The translations under genes and the position numbers were made by a program. A DNA stretch of 64,000 nt from positions 1,240,001-1,304,000 of the forward strand of contig PYIU01000007.1 in the NCBI GenBank assembly GCA_003415625.1, written 5' to 3'. The DNA comes from Aquanectria penicillioides. Its lineage: Eukaryota > Ascomycota > Sordariomycetes > Hypocreales > Nectriaceae. Below are positions 24,007 through 37,142 of the stretch, piece after piece. Within the stretch, counting starts at the first letter, position 1. Each line of letters starts with the position of its first letter. The notes under the pieces were generated by a model. The model did not search any database, was not told where the DNA came from, and was given only the letters and a program-made list of their open reading frames with translations.

Positions 24007-24675
24007 TCGGCCCAAGCATGGATGGCTGGCTGCCACTCTGCCACGGATCATCAGCAACGAGAGCTCTTGCTCTGGGGTTCGGTTATGTGCAGTATGACGG
24101 GGGAATGAGGATCCTGCTGCAGCACACAGCTCGCAGTGGTTCTCGCACCGGTTGGACATGGGAGGGAGGCGTGTGTTAGTCTTGTATTGGTGTGGTACTG
24201 CTCCCGACTGGCCTCAAAATGCAATGCATCTTTGCTGAAAAAAAAAATTGCATTAAAACCATGAAAGTCGCGGATAGAGAGAACCAAAACAAAAAAAAAC
24301 GCCCCGGCCTTGAATCTCTACGGTGCGCTTGGCGGCCGCATTGCTCTTTTCTCCAGCTTTCCTGGCAGCATAGACCAATATCGCGTCCAGTGAGGTCGGC
24401 ATTGAATCCAGAATCTGCCGGCCTTCCGACACACGGATCTGTGGCCGCACACGCTCTGGTTCTCCCGGCCTGTCATCCTTGTCAGCCTGCAGCTCACAGC
24501 CCACTGCCCGTAACCCGCAACCCACAGCCCGCAAACCCGCAACGCAACATTGGCATGGCAATGGTGTGCATACATAGGTCGAGGCCGTGGAATCTTTTTC
24601 TAGTTGTCTGCCTTGCCGCATGACACTCAAATCAAGCGTAGCATGCATGTCACGCGACACATCAACTTCGTAGAG

Positions 24676-24727
24676 GCCGCCCTGCAACTGCCACTGCAAC
24701 TGCAACTGCAACTGAAACTGCAAATGC
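24676..24727. repeat. CAACTG-type hexanucleotide repeat
   Basis: Imperfect tandem hexamers of the form CAACTG / CCACTG / AAACTG, about seven units. Confidence 0.75.
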
Positions 24728-24900
24728 TCAACGCCCCCCAGGTTGTTTCCTTTCCATCCGATATTCCAGGAAAACACCCAGTCAAGGATTCTGGCACGAC
24801 GCCAACATGACACCGGCTGTGCTGACGCCTGGCCTGTACTGCACTGCATGGCCCGAGACTGGTCAAGACAAGGCCAATTGGCCGGGGTAGGCGACCAGGG

Positions 24901-27900
24901 CTACTCATGTACAATCTGTAAAGAGGATCAACCTCATGACTGATTGGGCTGAACAGTTAGGAGCTCGAGTGGAGATCCCGGAGGTAACTTGTCTGTGAAA
25001 GTATTTCTGACATGTGGAGAGAGTATTTAGGCAGATCTGCGCCGTTGTGGATATCGAGGACTGATGCCTACCACCGCAAGCGAGATCCACTAGTACTTTC
25101 ATGAGTAACGTCGCATAGCATTCTCTGGCGATACAGAGTGGGCCCCTAGGTGGTCCTTTGAGCGAAAGAAGGAAGAAGTTCCCAAAGTTTCCAAATCGTT
25201 CAATTAAAGGGAGTCGTGGCTATCTGCGGGAGGTTTTGCTGGGACCATCTGGACAGACACGGAACCATGGCAAGCACACACTGCTAGGGACCCTTGAGCT
25301 CCTGAGCCTATAGCATAATGTCCCTTGGTTTGGATATAAAAGAGAAGAACATAGTCTAGGTTCCTAGCAGATCTGATAGGCCAATGCGATCCTTAGACGC
25401 CACACTAGTCCTGCTCCTTTGACTGCAATTCTGGACTGCAACGAACCATTCGAGCCAGGCAAAGTATCAAATAGAGCTCACTAAAATCACCAATTGCACT
25501 TGGAAAAATAATCATCTGGCTGTAGCTCACACTATTTATTTCTGGCTTCCCCTGATGTCCAGGAGGGCTTTAAAGAACAACCTAGGCTTATGGGATTTGT
25601 GCAATGTTAATATGGTTGCCCATTGTCCATCTCCGACTATTCGCTTCAAATACCCGTGTTATGACGCAAGGCACTGACATATCCTTCATTCTTTCGCAAA
25701 CTCCTCTAATGTCTAGCACATGGTAGGTGTGTTGAGAGAGACAATCAGACTCGGGAGGGTTTGCGATCACTGGGAAACCTCTCTGGAGGTGGTCACTGTG
25801 CAGATTTCCATGCATCTGTACTCAGAAATAGTTGGAAAGGTCAGACATCTCAGATCGAATGTTTAAATATGATTGTAAGATTTTCTAGTTAACTCTCTGT
25901 GGCTTCGCATCTAATCGCCACATCTCAATTCGACTACCATTCAATATTGATTCCCACGAAAACACATACCCACTTTGAGAAACAGTAGAGATATGATTTG
26001 ACAAAACTTCAAATAGGATTATGTAGGAAGAAGCAATCGTTCCATGTTGAGGTTAAACTTATGAGACATTGACAACTTGGATATTGATTGGATTATCGGG
26101 ATTTTTGCCCCATATAGCTTTCTTCAATTCTGGTCGTGCCATGGTTACAATACTGTCGAGCCCATATTGTATATGATGCAATATATCAATCTAGTACAAA
26201 ATATTTCAATTAAAACCCGAGCCTTGCCGCTGACTTTTTCTTCAACCTCATGACAAATAGTTGCTTCATCCTCGGCCTGATAACAGCACTGATTTTGGTC
26301 AGCAAGTTGAGGGATCCAGTTACCAAACTTCGCTGGAAGATTCTAGTCTGCACTCATCTTAAAATTTACACACTAGTAAGTAGAATAGGGTACCGAATTT
26401 ACCTTTTTCTCCCCTGAAATACTCGTGTACTCGTTTTCACTGAGTTTGTTCCGGGAATAGGATCACCACCTAGTTTGACCTCTCGCGGCCGTTCGAGATC
26501 AAACCCTCAACTATTTTAGGATACTGATGTTTAAGACAGCAGGAGGAATTATTGGCCCGTTCTTATGTCGGAAATTATTCCCGAAGATTTGAATTTTGGA
26601 CCTGGTGGTTCATACTCGTGCACACTTGTTGTACAGGGTAACATGTTGTGAGTAACAATAACCTCGTATTGACCACAATGAAACCATCGTTATTGGATTC
26701 AATACATAAGACTACGGATGGGGCGATTTTTTTCAATGTATTAGCGGTCAAAGGATTTCTGTCCGCCTTGGAATCAAGTATTTAGATCATTAGAGGATTT
26801 GAGGAACACACCATTGCCCCCCTGCGCGAAAACTCCTACGGAATGGCGAATGAATAAAATAAGTAAGTTTATGGATTAAAATTAGAAGTCGTTGGGTTAT
26901 TACTAGTCCTGAACGTAAACCCCAGGTTAATCAGATCATTAGCATGAATTCCCGTGAAACGAGAACATCAAATGACAGGCATCCTGAGTGGATGGACAGT
27001 TTTAGAAACATTGATCGACTTCTGAGAATCTCATATCCATTATATTATCTAAAGGAATCCTAGCATTAACTCAAGGTGGCAATTTGTACTAGATCCGGGG
27101 TCTTGTCGGGAGGAGGCAACACTCAGGTTTTGACAACTACAGGTTTTGGGACTGTGGGCAATGTCCGGAGAGGCAGCATGAGCGAATAAGTCAGCGAGCA
27201 ATATAACAAAGAGAAGATTTACGATGCACCGGGAATAATAAGAAAAGCCGAGACATGTCCCGGTGGGTTGGTAGAAAGTGGAATTACCTTCTTGGGCAAA
27301 TTCGACATCCACTGTCCTTCCTCATGATCCAGGAGATGCTCAGCCTTTGGCCACGAAACTACCCTGGAATAAGTTCCCAATATACAATGCATCCTGCTCC
27401 AAGTATGCGCATCATGCACAAGAAATTGGGCCGTTGTGGGCAGCTCACTAACAGCTGAGGTGTGCTTCCATGCCACGGTATGTTGGCCGACGGCAGTGTT
27501 GTGCTGGATAATATTCCCTTGCATGGTTCAATCACCCAACCTCGGCATTACGACTCACCTGAGCCAGCCAGACGTTAGAGTTGTACCACAACAGGCCAGA
27601 AGCTACACCGCAGCGATTGTTATCTCCAGTTCAAGAGGTTGATGACGTTGGATGAATGGCCCGGAAGCAACAAAAGGTCATTGCGCTGACCGATTGAAGC
27701 AAATATAGCAAGCTGTGACGTTGCCCGGATTGCCTCATTCTCGCAAACCGTTTGTTTGCCCGCTTGCCATTGCGCCGACATCTGTCCGGTATGCTGTTAC
27801 TATCATGAGATACGAGAAATGACAACCTGATGATGCAACTGTCGACTTTGATGTTTGGATTTCTATGCTATCAATGCCCCTTTGGAGTGCGCTGTGCGTG
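24901..27900. other. AT-richer gene-free block
   Basis: Base composition becomes visibly AT-richer than the flanks and stop codons are dense in all frames; between about 25.8 and 27.0 kb there is no open frame of even 60 codons. This is the look of a decayed transposon region, possibly hit by RIP, but I could not identify terminal repeats or a recognisable transposase or reverse-transcriptase fragment. Confidence 0.45.
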
Positions 27901-28507
27901 TGTATCACGCCCGCCTGAAACTCAACCGAAGTGAAATCAGTTGAGACTTGGCACTTAGACTATCACAACAACGTGACCACACCCCTTGCTTGCACTGGAA
28001 GCACGCCCGCAGCACTCTGGATAGTTTCAAAACTAGCCCGTGCTCCTGGCCACTCATATGACCAGTTCCCCGTGGCATCCAGCAATGCTGCTAAATAAGA
28101 ATTGAGTCGCTTTCCCCGACGTCCCTTGCGGCGGACCCGTTGATCCGCGGCTCCGCTCAATACCATGTCAACGGGGCATCACGGACCGTCGCGACGGTAT
28201 GAGCTGAAGACAATAGCCGAGCAGAAGCAATTAAAGACCAAGCCGCCACGGCCTTTGGACCTTGTTATGAGGCCTTGGTTGGCTGGGGCTTGGCCAGAGC
28301 GTCATCTCTGGCAACCAGCCACTTTTGCATCACGTGGACGTGGCCAGGGCGTTGTTGAGCTGCGCCATTGTGCAAAGGTGCTATATCGCTTCCTACTATC
28401 CTGTGCGTGCACTGGGGATAGCTAATGCACAGTTTCTCATTCAGGAGTGTGGGAGCACCAGAAGCGGCGAGTCATGACGTGATGGAGTGGGCGAGCGGAA
28501 CCAAATT

Positions 28508-28532
28508 GGCTCAACTCGAGTTAAGTTGAGCC
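28508..28532. repeat. Short perfect inverted repeat
   Basis: Nine-base arms (GGCTCAACT and AGTTGAGCC) separated by a 7-nt loop. It could form a hairpin or be a dyad binding site; no nearby gene gives it a role. Confidence 0.6.
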
Positions 28533-28836
28533 GCCCCTCACGGATCCTTTTGACACCTACCTATACGAGAGAGAATTATACCTCCAGGTTGGCCACGCGT
28601 GATTCACTTTTCGTAGCATAGGTAGAAAGAAAAAAGTCCGAGCTCGTCATAGCTACGCTGTGCGACATGTTAAAAATAATACGCAGGGCACGGGAAACCA
28701 TGTGGATGGATGATCGACCATGGAGCCGATCGTGATAGGTGCTGCACCTGCACCTCATCGAGATGGAGAAATGCTACGTTGGAGGCAGATCAGTGCGTGT
28801 GATCTTCCTAGGAGGGAAGAGGACACAACGCCTAAA

Positions 28837-28852
28837 GAGAGAGAGAGAGAGA
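28837..28852. repeat. (GA)n microsatellite
   Basis: Eight GA units. Confidence 0.75.
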
Positions 28853-31040
28853 CGGCGCATAAAAAACATCAAGTTGGCTTCAGTGTTGGCGATCCACCAT
28901 AGAGGCCAAAAAAACGACTCGTCATCTTGATCTTGGTTGGGCCTGGAGGTGCCTGGGCGGTGCCCCGGCGGTACCCTGGGGCCCATGGTCATCGAGATCG
29001 AGGTTGCAAATGAGACTAGGTAAAATCCGACGAGAAAGCCAATGCCTCGGCGGTTGCATTGAGCTCAGTCGTTGGACGATTTGCTGTTGGACCCCGTTTT
29101 GGACCCCGACATCTGAGTGAGAATATGAGACAGGAGATGACCCTTGCGCCACTCATGGCGGGGCGCCTTGCTGAGAGTCGAGACTGGTGGTGGCCAGGTT
29201 TTCTTTTTCCTTGGAAATAGCTCCGCAAGAAAAGGGAAGATGGAAGGCTTCACACCTTGCCTGCCCCGAACTCCCGGAGCGGGTGGAGGGCCCTAGTGAA
29301 GCAGGAAAAGGGTCGCGAAGACAAGAAGAGACAGGGAAAAAGAAACAAAAATATGACAGATACAGCGGAAGGGAGCAACGCGAACAAGACGATGGGTCAG
29401 AGAGGATGATCATTGTTTCGGGCTGGCCGATCAGGAAGACGGTTTCAAGACAAGGCGAGATGGAGGCGTCGTTTGTTTCTGTTTGAGGTTCGATGGAGGG
29501 GTGTGTTGCAATGGAAGATGCTTGGAAGCTTCGTGGAAGAAGGGGGGTGTTAGAGTGGGACTCAGCACGCGAGCCGAACCGAGTCACATTTGTATGGTCC
29601 GGCAATCGATTGACAGGCCATTGAGGATGAAGACCCTGTCGCCGCAAGAGGCAAGCGCTCGTATTTCTCACGGCGGCGTGGGGAAGAGTAAGGGTCGTAG
29701 GATCGAGAGCTAAATGGGATTGACAGGGCGCCGCAAGCAGTTCCAGATTCAGCAAGGAGTTGATGAGACCTTCTTTTGCGTTGCGTGTGTCTAGGAACTT
29801 TGCATCTTCGCCGCATCGACGCAGAGTCTCATTGGCGATGCCAATACTACGGTAGCGCCCCAGGGGGCTCTGAACTCCAATGTCAAGTCAAGTCAAAACC
29901 CAGAACCGCCAGGACCTGTGGCGACGAATTACGACGATGGGTGCATAGGCCGAGAAGCCAAGGCGGAGGGGTTGCCGCGCTCGCCCACAACCCGGGGCCG
30001 TCAGCCGGGAGCAGCGGGACGCAGCTGCTGCACTGCGGTAGACGAGGCCAGGGCGGGAGTCTGGGCGAAGGCGAAGAAGCCCATCGCCATACCATCTTGC
30101 CGGGACCGAGAACAAAGACGTACGATGTCTGACTGCCACGACCGACCAGGGCTGAGCGTCGGGGGTGGTCCTCGTGGGAAGAGGCTCGCCCCCATGGCGT
30201 TTCCCCTGCCAAATGCACGCTGCACGGATGTATGTGCATTTGCGTGGAGCCCGTTGGTGAACCCAAGCCAACATGCTATGTCCAACGGCAGACTGCGCGC
30301 AGCGAGACCGAGTGGCAGAGAGGCTGGACTTCGGGAGTTGAGCGGAATTGTGCTGACACAAGGGGCGAGCGTCTCCAGTGAATTGGCTTGATGCTGTTTG
30401 GCTGTGTCCGTAGATTGGCCATTCATCAGCTCGATGTTTGACAAGGGGTTGTGTGTGGGCTCATATCGACGTCCGTTCGTCTGCGTACTACGTACAGTGC
30501 TCCCCATACCACCTCTCTGCTCCCTAGCACCGACCTACCTCGCGGTCTAATCAAACCAAGAAACCGGCCGGAAAAGCTTCCGTCACAGGCTGTTTGGACG
30601 AGTCATTACCCGTCGCCGCCGCCGAGATACCGACTGTGGATGTATTTGCTACCGTGTTGTGTACATTGCCAGTGCCCATGCTAATATTCCGCGGCGTTTA
30701 TTTGACCGAGGAAGGCAAAAGGCCCTCTAACCACGGCACCAGCCCCGGAACCTCGGGCGCTAGCTACCTACACTGTAGTCGGCTATCCGAACGCAACACC
30801 GCCACGAGCTATCCTTGGTCCCCTTCCAGATCTCGATGCAAGGATGCAGAGAGATGGGAGAGGAAGGGAAACGGAAAAAGAAAAGAGACACAGCAGGAAG
30901 TCTCAGACATGACGGGAGATCAAAGGGACCAAAAGGAGCAGTGAGTTTAAAAAAAAAAAGGCCAAGTCAGGGAGGGCACTGTACCTGCGGTTCGGCATGC
31001 ATCACCAAAAACACGGAGCCGCGTAAATGTGCCCCATACC

Positions 31041-31063
31041 CACACACACACACACTCTCTCTC
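31041..31063. repeat. (CA)n-(CT)n compound microsatellite
   Basis: CA units (31041-31054) pass directly into CT units. Confidence 0.8.
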
Positions 31064-31739
31064 ACTCGCGCTCTCGCTGCACTCAACTCATCGCACGCAC
31101 GAACGCACACACGTTCTCACATGCGCGTGAGCGAGCCCCTTGCAACTTCTGTCAATCCAATCGCTTGAACGAGCATTGGTGGAGCTTGACAGTGAAACCC
31201 ACAGCAAGGAGCACAGGGCAGCAGCAGCGTACGCTAACTGGGTTTTTTTTATCCTCTCGCTCTCTCTCTTACATACGCTGGGGACCTTTTTTATTATTAT
31301 TATTTTTTTTTTTTTACTTGCTGATCACAACTTCCACGACCCGCTTCCAAGGAAGCCTTCTGGAAAGAACCAAATAGCGAAATGCCAAAGGGCCGCCCCA
31401 TGCGCGCCCGCGCTACAGCACCTCCCCCCCTGCCCCCAGGAAAACTATTTGTGGGCTGAACGGCGTTCTGCGCCCACAGAGACGTTGTGACGCCCCCTGC
31501 ACGAATGGCTTCATTATCACGAGCTAGAACGACGGCAGAATGTGAGTGAGGTATTGAGCCACCAGGAAAAACAAGACAACAACATGGGCGATGGTGGACG
31601 ACCCAAGGTAAGATAACCCACAAGTTCTTGGAGAACTCGGCATTGCATGTGGAGACCCCGATCTCAGCACACATGTGGCAACGTCGCGTGGTGGCCTGTT
31701 GTGCCCGCATCGTCAGATATGTATGGGGAGGAATGGCTA

Positions 31740-31741
<2 letters not shown>

Positions 31742-31776
<35 letters not shown>
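31742..31776. repeat. 35-nt poly-A tract
   Basis: Uninterrupted A run on the + strand, the longest homopolymer in the window. It could be the tail of an old retroposed sequence or simple slippage; the sequence just before it resembles nothing I know. Confidence 0.85.
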
Positions 31777-31780
<4 letters not shown>

Positions 31781-33078
31781 GGATCTCGACGCATGGTTCT
31801 GTGGAGAGGCATTTCTCTACCACATCTGTACATTAGTATGTGCTGCAAGGTCTGTGTGTGATTGAGGCTCTTTTGGGCGTAACGGATCCACCAGGGATTT
31901 TTTTTCTCCATGGTTAGAAAAGTGATTGTGGGTGAGCTAGCAAGTTTTGCCCCAGGTCCGTCGGTGACCTTCTGAGCAGCATCATCGAGATCTGTGATAT
32001 TGGTGGTTGCGAAAGGGCAATAGTACAGCCACACAGCCACAGCTACTCCTGGCTATTATTGCTGCCACTGCCATTGCTGTTGCTGTTCCCTTCGTACATA
32101 CATGTCCATACATAGGTAGGCAGTTAAGGCAAGGGAGATAAGATACATGCACATGATGCATGTTGCAAGATTGCCTGTGTGTCGGCATGCATGCGCTTCG
32201 ACCTGCTTGCTCCTCCTGCCCTTTAGGCCTGTCGCTGTTGAAGGGGGTTAGTTGTCTCTTTTCGTTTCCCATTGGGCGTCAACTCCGCATTGGACCTGTC
32301 CCCTTAGGCACGATGAGAGTGTAAACGTCGCTGACGAAACCTGTTTTGGCATGGGGGAGGGGTTTGTGGTGGGTCCCTGTTTGCGAGCTTGACAGTTCTT
32401 CATCTCTGCTTGCATTGTCATATTTTTTTCATTTTTCATTTTTTTTTTCGGCGTTAGACTTTGTTGGCCGTTATGTTGACCTCGCGTAAACAATCATCCG
32501 CAGCGCTATTGTCGTCCATCAAACCAATCGATCCATCCACTCGCACATGCTCGCAGCTTTGCCCCATCACGTTGAGGTTTGAGATGCGCATCGCCATGTG
32601 CGTGCTCTCTCTCCACCGGCCGACCAATCCCCCCAGCCCCAGTCAGCCGGCCGGGTGAGAGCCCCTCCATCCCATCCCATCCCGCCCACAAACCGTCCCC
32701 CAAAAACGCTCTGGCATCATCAAATCACACATCACCAACACCCCAACCACTTTCCTAACTAAACTAAAGGGAAACCCTTGTCTCGCAACCGCCGGCGCAC
32801 GCGAGGAGTGGAGCCCACTACCACGCTGCTGAGTCCCGAGTCCCGACCATGCCCCAGTCCCCATGTCCCCATACCCAGACCCCTACAGAGCGTTGGTAAG
32901 GACTGGAGGTATTATGTACGTGCGTGCGCACAGTACCACTCTGCTCGTCGACGGCGCCCTGTCCCAATCCCAATCCCACCCAGGACACCGGCCGTCCATC
33001 TCCACTCCGTCGACGTTCGCTGCTCCAAGTCTAGCTAGGTGCATCGTGACTTTCCTCGTTTTCTCGTCCCGTGGACTT

Positions 33079-33122
33079 TCTGTCTCTCTGTCTCTCTGTC
33101 TCTCGCTCTCGCTCCCTCTCCC
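33079..33122. repeat. TCTG/TCTC microsatellite
   Basis: Repeated TCTGTCTC units passing into TCGC/TCTC units. Confidence 0.75.
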
Positions 33123-35907
33123 TTGCTCTCTCTTGAGTAGTTTTCTCATTTCTCCCCCTCTCTTTCCGCTCTCCTTAGAGATAGGCACTGCGCATCCCGC
33201 GCTCGACGACTAGATTTGTCCTCACACAGATTCTAGCAGTTCCAACTCGCATACACTAACCAACCCTAAGCCTCCCTTGGGGCCGTGTCGGCATAGTCGG
33301 TGTGCTTTAGCGAGGAATGCTTGGTTGCGTAAAGGCCTCGAAACTCGGCTTCGGCTTTACGCCCGTGTGCGAATGTCTCTCGTTTGTTGGCGCCATGGGT
33401 TGTTGCGGTGGTAGCAGTGGTAGCAGTCGTAGTACTAGCCGTAGTTGTTGTCTCTCGTCCCCTGGGTAGTCGTTGTTCCTCTGCCCCCCTTCCATTCGTC
33501 TCTCTTTCAGTGCGTGCTAAACTAACCAAAACCAAAACCAACCCACCACTACAACCCCAGCCTGTCTCTTTCGTCTTTCCCACTCCCACACGCCGCTGGT
33601 GGCCTGCCTGGGTTGGAGCTACGGAGCTAGTCCCAGGTCCCCTGGACCGGACCACCGACGCTCGGAGAGCGACAAATGGCCCAGAGCTATCGTCGGCGCC
33701 CAACCGGAGGACCCCTAATTACCTAGGAATGGGATTCTGGCTTTCAATGTATCGCTCGCCGCTGCGTAGCAACACACGATAGGATTCAGGGCTCGGAGGC
33801 GGTGCTCCCCCCGCTCGTTAATTAATTTCTATGACAATGCTCTCCGTATATGCACTGCATTACCTTCCTTTCTGATGTAGTAAATAAGGTAAGGCCTCTT
33901 CGCGAGGTCTCCGCCGGGGTAGCTTGTCCAGGACATGTTTCCGCCCGTGACGCCGGTGCCCTCCGCACTGGCACCATTGCGCTCCCGTTCCTAGGTCCTA
34001 GTCTGGTGGTTTGTCCCCTGTCGCCTGTCGCCTGTCGCCCGTCGGGATTGGGGCTGGTCTGGATGGTCCCTGGGCCTGGGCATGGAGTGCAATGACAGCT
34101 TTATGATCCGTTGCGTTCGGGCCTTGTTCGCCGCGTGGAAGGCCGTCGAGGTGGTAACTGTCAAGCTCCGTCCTTTAATAAAGAAAAACCCCGCCAATCC
34201 TCGTCGATGCCATGACATTATCCCTCCATCCTAACCTAACCTGCCACCATTGCTCATGGACGTGTTGACCTGATTCGCTTTTCTCTGCAATACCGCCGTT
34301 ATTACTTACTGTTATTCTTTTTTTTTTCTGGGGCCGCGTCCGCCTTTTGCTTCTTCGTTGCGTTGGCGTTGCAGCACGCAGCCAAGCCGCCTCTCTCTGT
34401 TACTGTTTTGTTCGCATTGGTATTAGTCCTCCCAAGTCCAGGAACAAGGAGGTGGGTGTTTGCCGCCACCTTTTGCCGGCTTGCTGTCTATTGCCCGTTT
34501 CTCTCGTCTCACGCCCGCCTGCGGAGAGCCACGGAAGTAATCACGAGCAAGCCCCCAGCGACGAGCCATCAAGCAAACCGGCAGGTCGCATTTGACCCTC
34601 AGTCGCATCTCACACCAAGCCGCGCTCGCAAACAGTCGCAGTCCCAGACGCAGTTGCAGTATTGTAGTTGCAGTCCCACCTCACACACACACGCAAGCTC
34701 TCACACACCCGCACACATTGTCAAAGCCAACGGGGACAAGGCAAGACAAGACCAAAAAAAAAAAAAAAAAAACGCCGACGCCAGCGCCAAACTGTACAGA
34801 GGAAAGGGTTTCACTTGGTTCCTCGCGAAAGCTCCCCAAACGGACTAGACGCCCCTCTAGACACGCCCGTCACTCACACACGCAACTCTCTAGCCGTCCA
34901 TCCCCCCTCCCAGAAAAACCCCGGACAGCTACCAGGCCTGCTACATGTACGTAGTAGAAGCTAAGGAGCTAGAAGCTGGGAGATTAGAGGCTAGAAGCCC
35001 AGCTACGCAAGGACCTTACCTTACCCTCTTTGTAGAGGGCTCAAAACTTTGATTGTCCGTCGTTTCCGTCGATCCCCATCCATCCAATCCATTCATCCAC
35101 GCCAGCAAACGTCGTCGGTCTCTTTCATTCTCTCTTTCTCACCTTCTCCGCATTTTGTTCTTCTCCTCCCTCAACCTTCTCCTCATCCTCCTCCACTTTT
35201 TTCTTCTTCTTCTTCTTCCTTCCCGTCCTCCTCTTTTCTCGACGACAACGATTCCTCTCCCTCTTTCTCTCTTTCTCGCCCTCCATACCTCGCAAACCAT
35301 CCCTCATCGCACCCCGCGCCCGCGGACTCCGCTCGCTTTTATCCAACGCACCTCACTCGCATCAAACCGTGTGCACCCGAAGTGCCACTTTCTCAACGGC
35401 CCATCTGCGAATCCAAGACAAACAGCGCGAAACGCCATATTTCCCCCGACACGCCGATTCTTACCCCCGGTCCGTTGCCTTGGCCTTGTCAACTGGCAGT
35501 TGCACTCTCGTCCGCCCTTCAATCAATCAGCACTCTGCAAACTGCCAGCTGCTAAAACTACCTGCGGGCTGTTCGATAACAAACTGCCCCTCCAATCGAT
35601 AGAAGAACCACCCACACACGCCTCTGGCTGTCCGCCGATTCGACTCGATACGTCATGACATACATTGTAAGTCACCAACCACCAACCAAGACCAACCACC
35701 ACCACATGCCCAACGCCCAATGCCACGTCCCACGCTCCCGACCGCATGTCCCACGTTCCGCTGCCATTTCCCCATCCCACATCACCCCCCATGTCTCAGG
35801 CCCTTGTGGCCGGCACCAACACCAAGCAAGCAAGCAGAGCACAAGCCGCAAGCCGCAAGCCGCAAAGCATTGAGACAAGGCAGGCCAACTCAAATGTCAT
35901 GGCCAAG

Positions 35908-35979
35908 GCCAGCGCCAGTGCCAGTGCCAATGTCAATGTCAATGCCAATGCCAATGCCAATGCCAATGCCAATGCCAAA
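35908..35979. repeat. GCCAAT/GCCAGT hexanucleotide repeat
   Basis: About twelve tandem hexamers: first GCCAGT type, then GTCAAT type, then a clean run of GCCAAT. The ordered variants suggest step-wise expansion. The later units each contain CCAAT, the core of the CCAAT-binding (HAP) complex site. Confidence 0.8.
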
Positions 35980-36060
35980 GCATAGTCCGCGCCACGCTGC
36001 CCCTCACACACCTTCACATGCACTCCCGCAATCCAACAATACGAAACTCCCGTTCATCAT

Positions 36061-36093
36061 CGCCCCTCTCTCTCGCTCTCTCGCTCTCTCGCT
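36061..36093. repeat. CTCTCTCG microsatellite
   Basis: Imperfect eight-base units of CT with an interspersed CG. Confidence 0.7.
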
Positions 36094-37142
36094 CCCACCC
36101 GCCTTGCGCGCGCCGGACAGTACTCCGGACTGCCTTTCCTCATTCTGCCACTCCGTCACTCCATCATACCCCCCCTGTCTCCGTCCACCACCATCCACCA
36201 TCCTTCTCGCTCATCGACGTTGCTTCTTCCTGTTCCCTACCTCTGCCGTCGCCCTGTCGCCCTGTCGCTTCCCACACACACACCCCTTTATCAAGTTCCC
36301 TGCTTTCCCCGGTGTGCGCCCCATGGACGACCCGTGGACGGCCCGTCTGCCGTGCCTCGTCAGTGGCCTCTAGGGCAGCAGGGAGCCGTCGCTATTGAGG
36401 CCGGCTGATATGGGGCTGACTGATATGGGGCTGATATGGGGGACCTTGCTCGCACGCTCGCCCTCCCTCCCACACTCCCGTCTGCACTTCCGTCTACACT
36501 CCCGTCTGCACTCCCGCCGTCATTCACCACACTCCCACACAAACACCCCCCGGAGCTTTCAACACGGAGAGAGACACACTCTCGCACAGTCGCGCACACC
36601 CGTCATCCGCAGTCGCAGTCGCAGACGCAGTCACAGACACACACTCTTTCACACCGCCTCACCGCTCGATTGTTTACTCTCGTCGAACCGCTCCCCATCA
36701 ATTCCTTCGGGCCATCGAGCCTCCGAAGGCCCGGTCCACACCCCAGTGCCACATCACTTTCCATGCCCCATGACCTCCACCACGGCCTGTCGCTCTGAGA
36801 TGAAGTGATGCTTTTTATTTTTTATTTTAATCCCCCCCCTTGGCGCGCAGCCTGAAAAGAGATATATCATTGCCTTGGTCCTTCTTCCAACGCCATGGCT
36901 TGCTTGCTTGCTTGTGCTGGTTATACTATCTCCTCCAGTTTCCCATTGATCCCTATGCCTGTCTACCACGGCTATCCCTGCAACGACGACAACACCACAA
37001 CGTCATGGGAGCCTGGATTTGATGATAGCGCCCAACCCTGCCACTTGTTGCTGTTATTCATCTCCCTGCCCCTTTTCAACTTGTTTTCCCATCTTCTTCA
37101 ATTTGATCTAGCTCAATTTGCGCCTCTGGCTGCGTAATACAG

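Larger units (their letters stand above)
21311..24900. other. Gene-free GC-rich stretch with microsatellites
   Basis: First part of a gap of almost 16 kb. Many overlapping open frames exist on both strands (for example 21374-21882, 22835-23428, 23125-23982), but none resembles a known protein or shows a clear intron pattern, and their products are low in complexity. The stretch nearest 21311 is probably the promoter of the AAA gene and is purine-rich on the + strand. It includes a TG/TATG-rich tract near 23160-23218, a GGC repeat and an ACTGCA-type hexamer repeat. Confidence 0.45.
27901..37142. other. Gene-free region rich in simple sequence, upstream of the Lst7-like gene
   Basis: About 9.2 kb. 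Open frames are many but overlap on both strands and encode poly-Ser/Pro/His/Arg sequence caused by CT, CA and hexamer repeats. The last 4 kb is pyrimidine-rich on the + strand, like the first 4.4 kb of the window, and may include the promoter and long leader of the gene at 37143. No RNA gene or transposon could be named. Confidence 0.45.

Noticed and set aside
29153..29755. 200-codon minus-strand frame
   Set aside because: Low-complexity product with competing frames on the other strand and no family resemblance.
31300..32040. 246-codon minus-strand frame
   Set aside because: It contains a poly-Phe run from the poly-A tract and spans simple sequence; no conserved block.
35049..35658. Overlapping + strand frames of 168 and 201 codons
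   Set aside because: Ser/Pro/Leu/Phe-rich translation of pyrimidine tracts in two frames at once, typical of non-coding leader DNA.
35908..35979. Regular repeat that might suggest a CRISPR-like array
   Set aside because: Units are contiguous 6-mers without spacers, and the organism is a fungus; it is a microsatellite.
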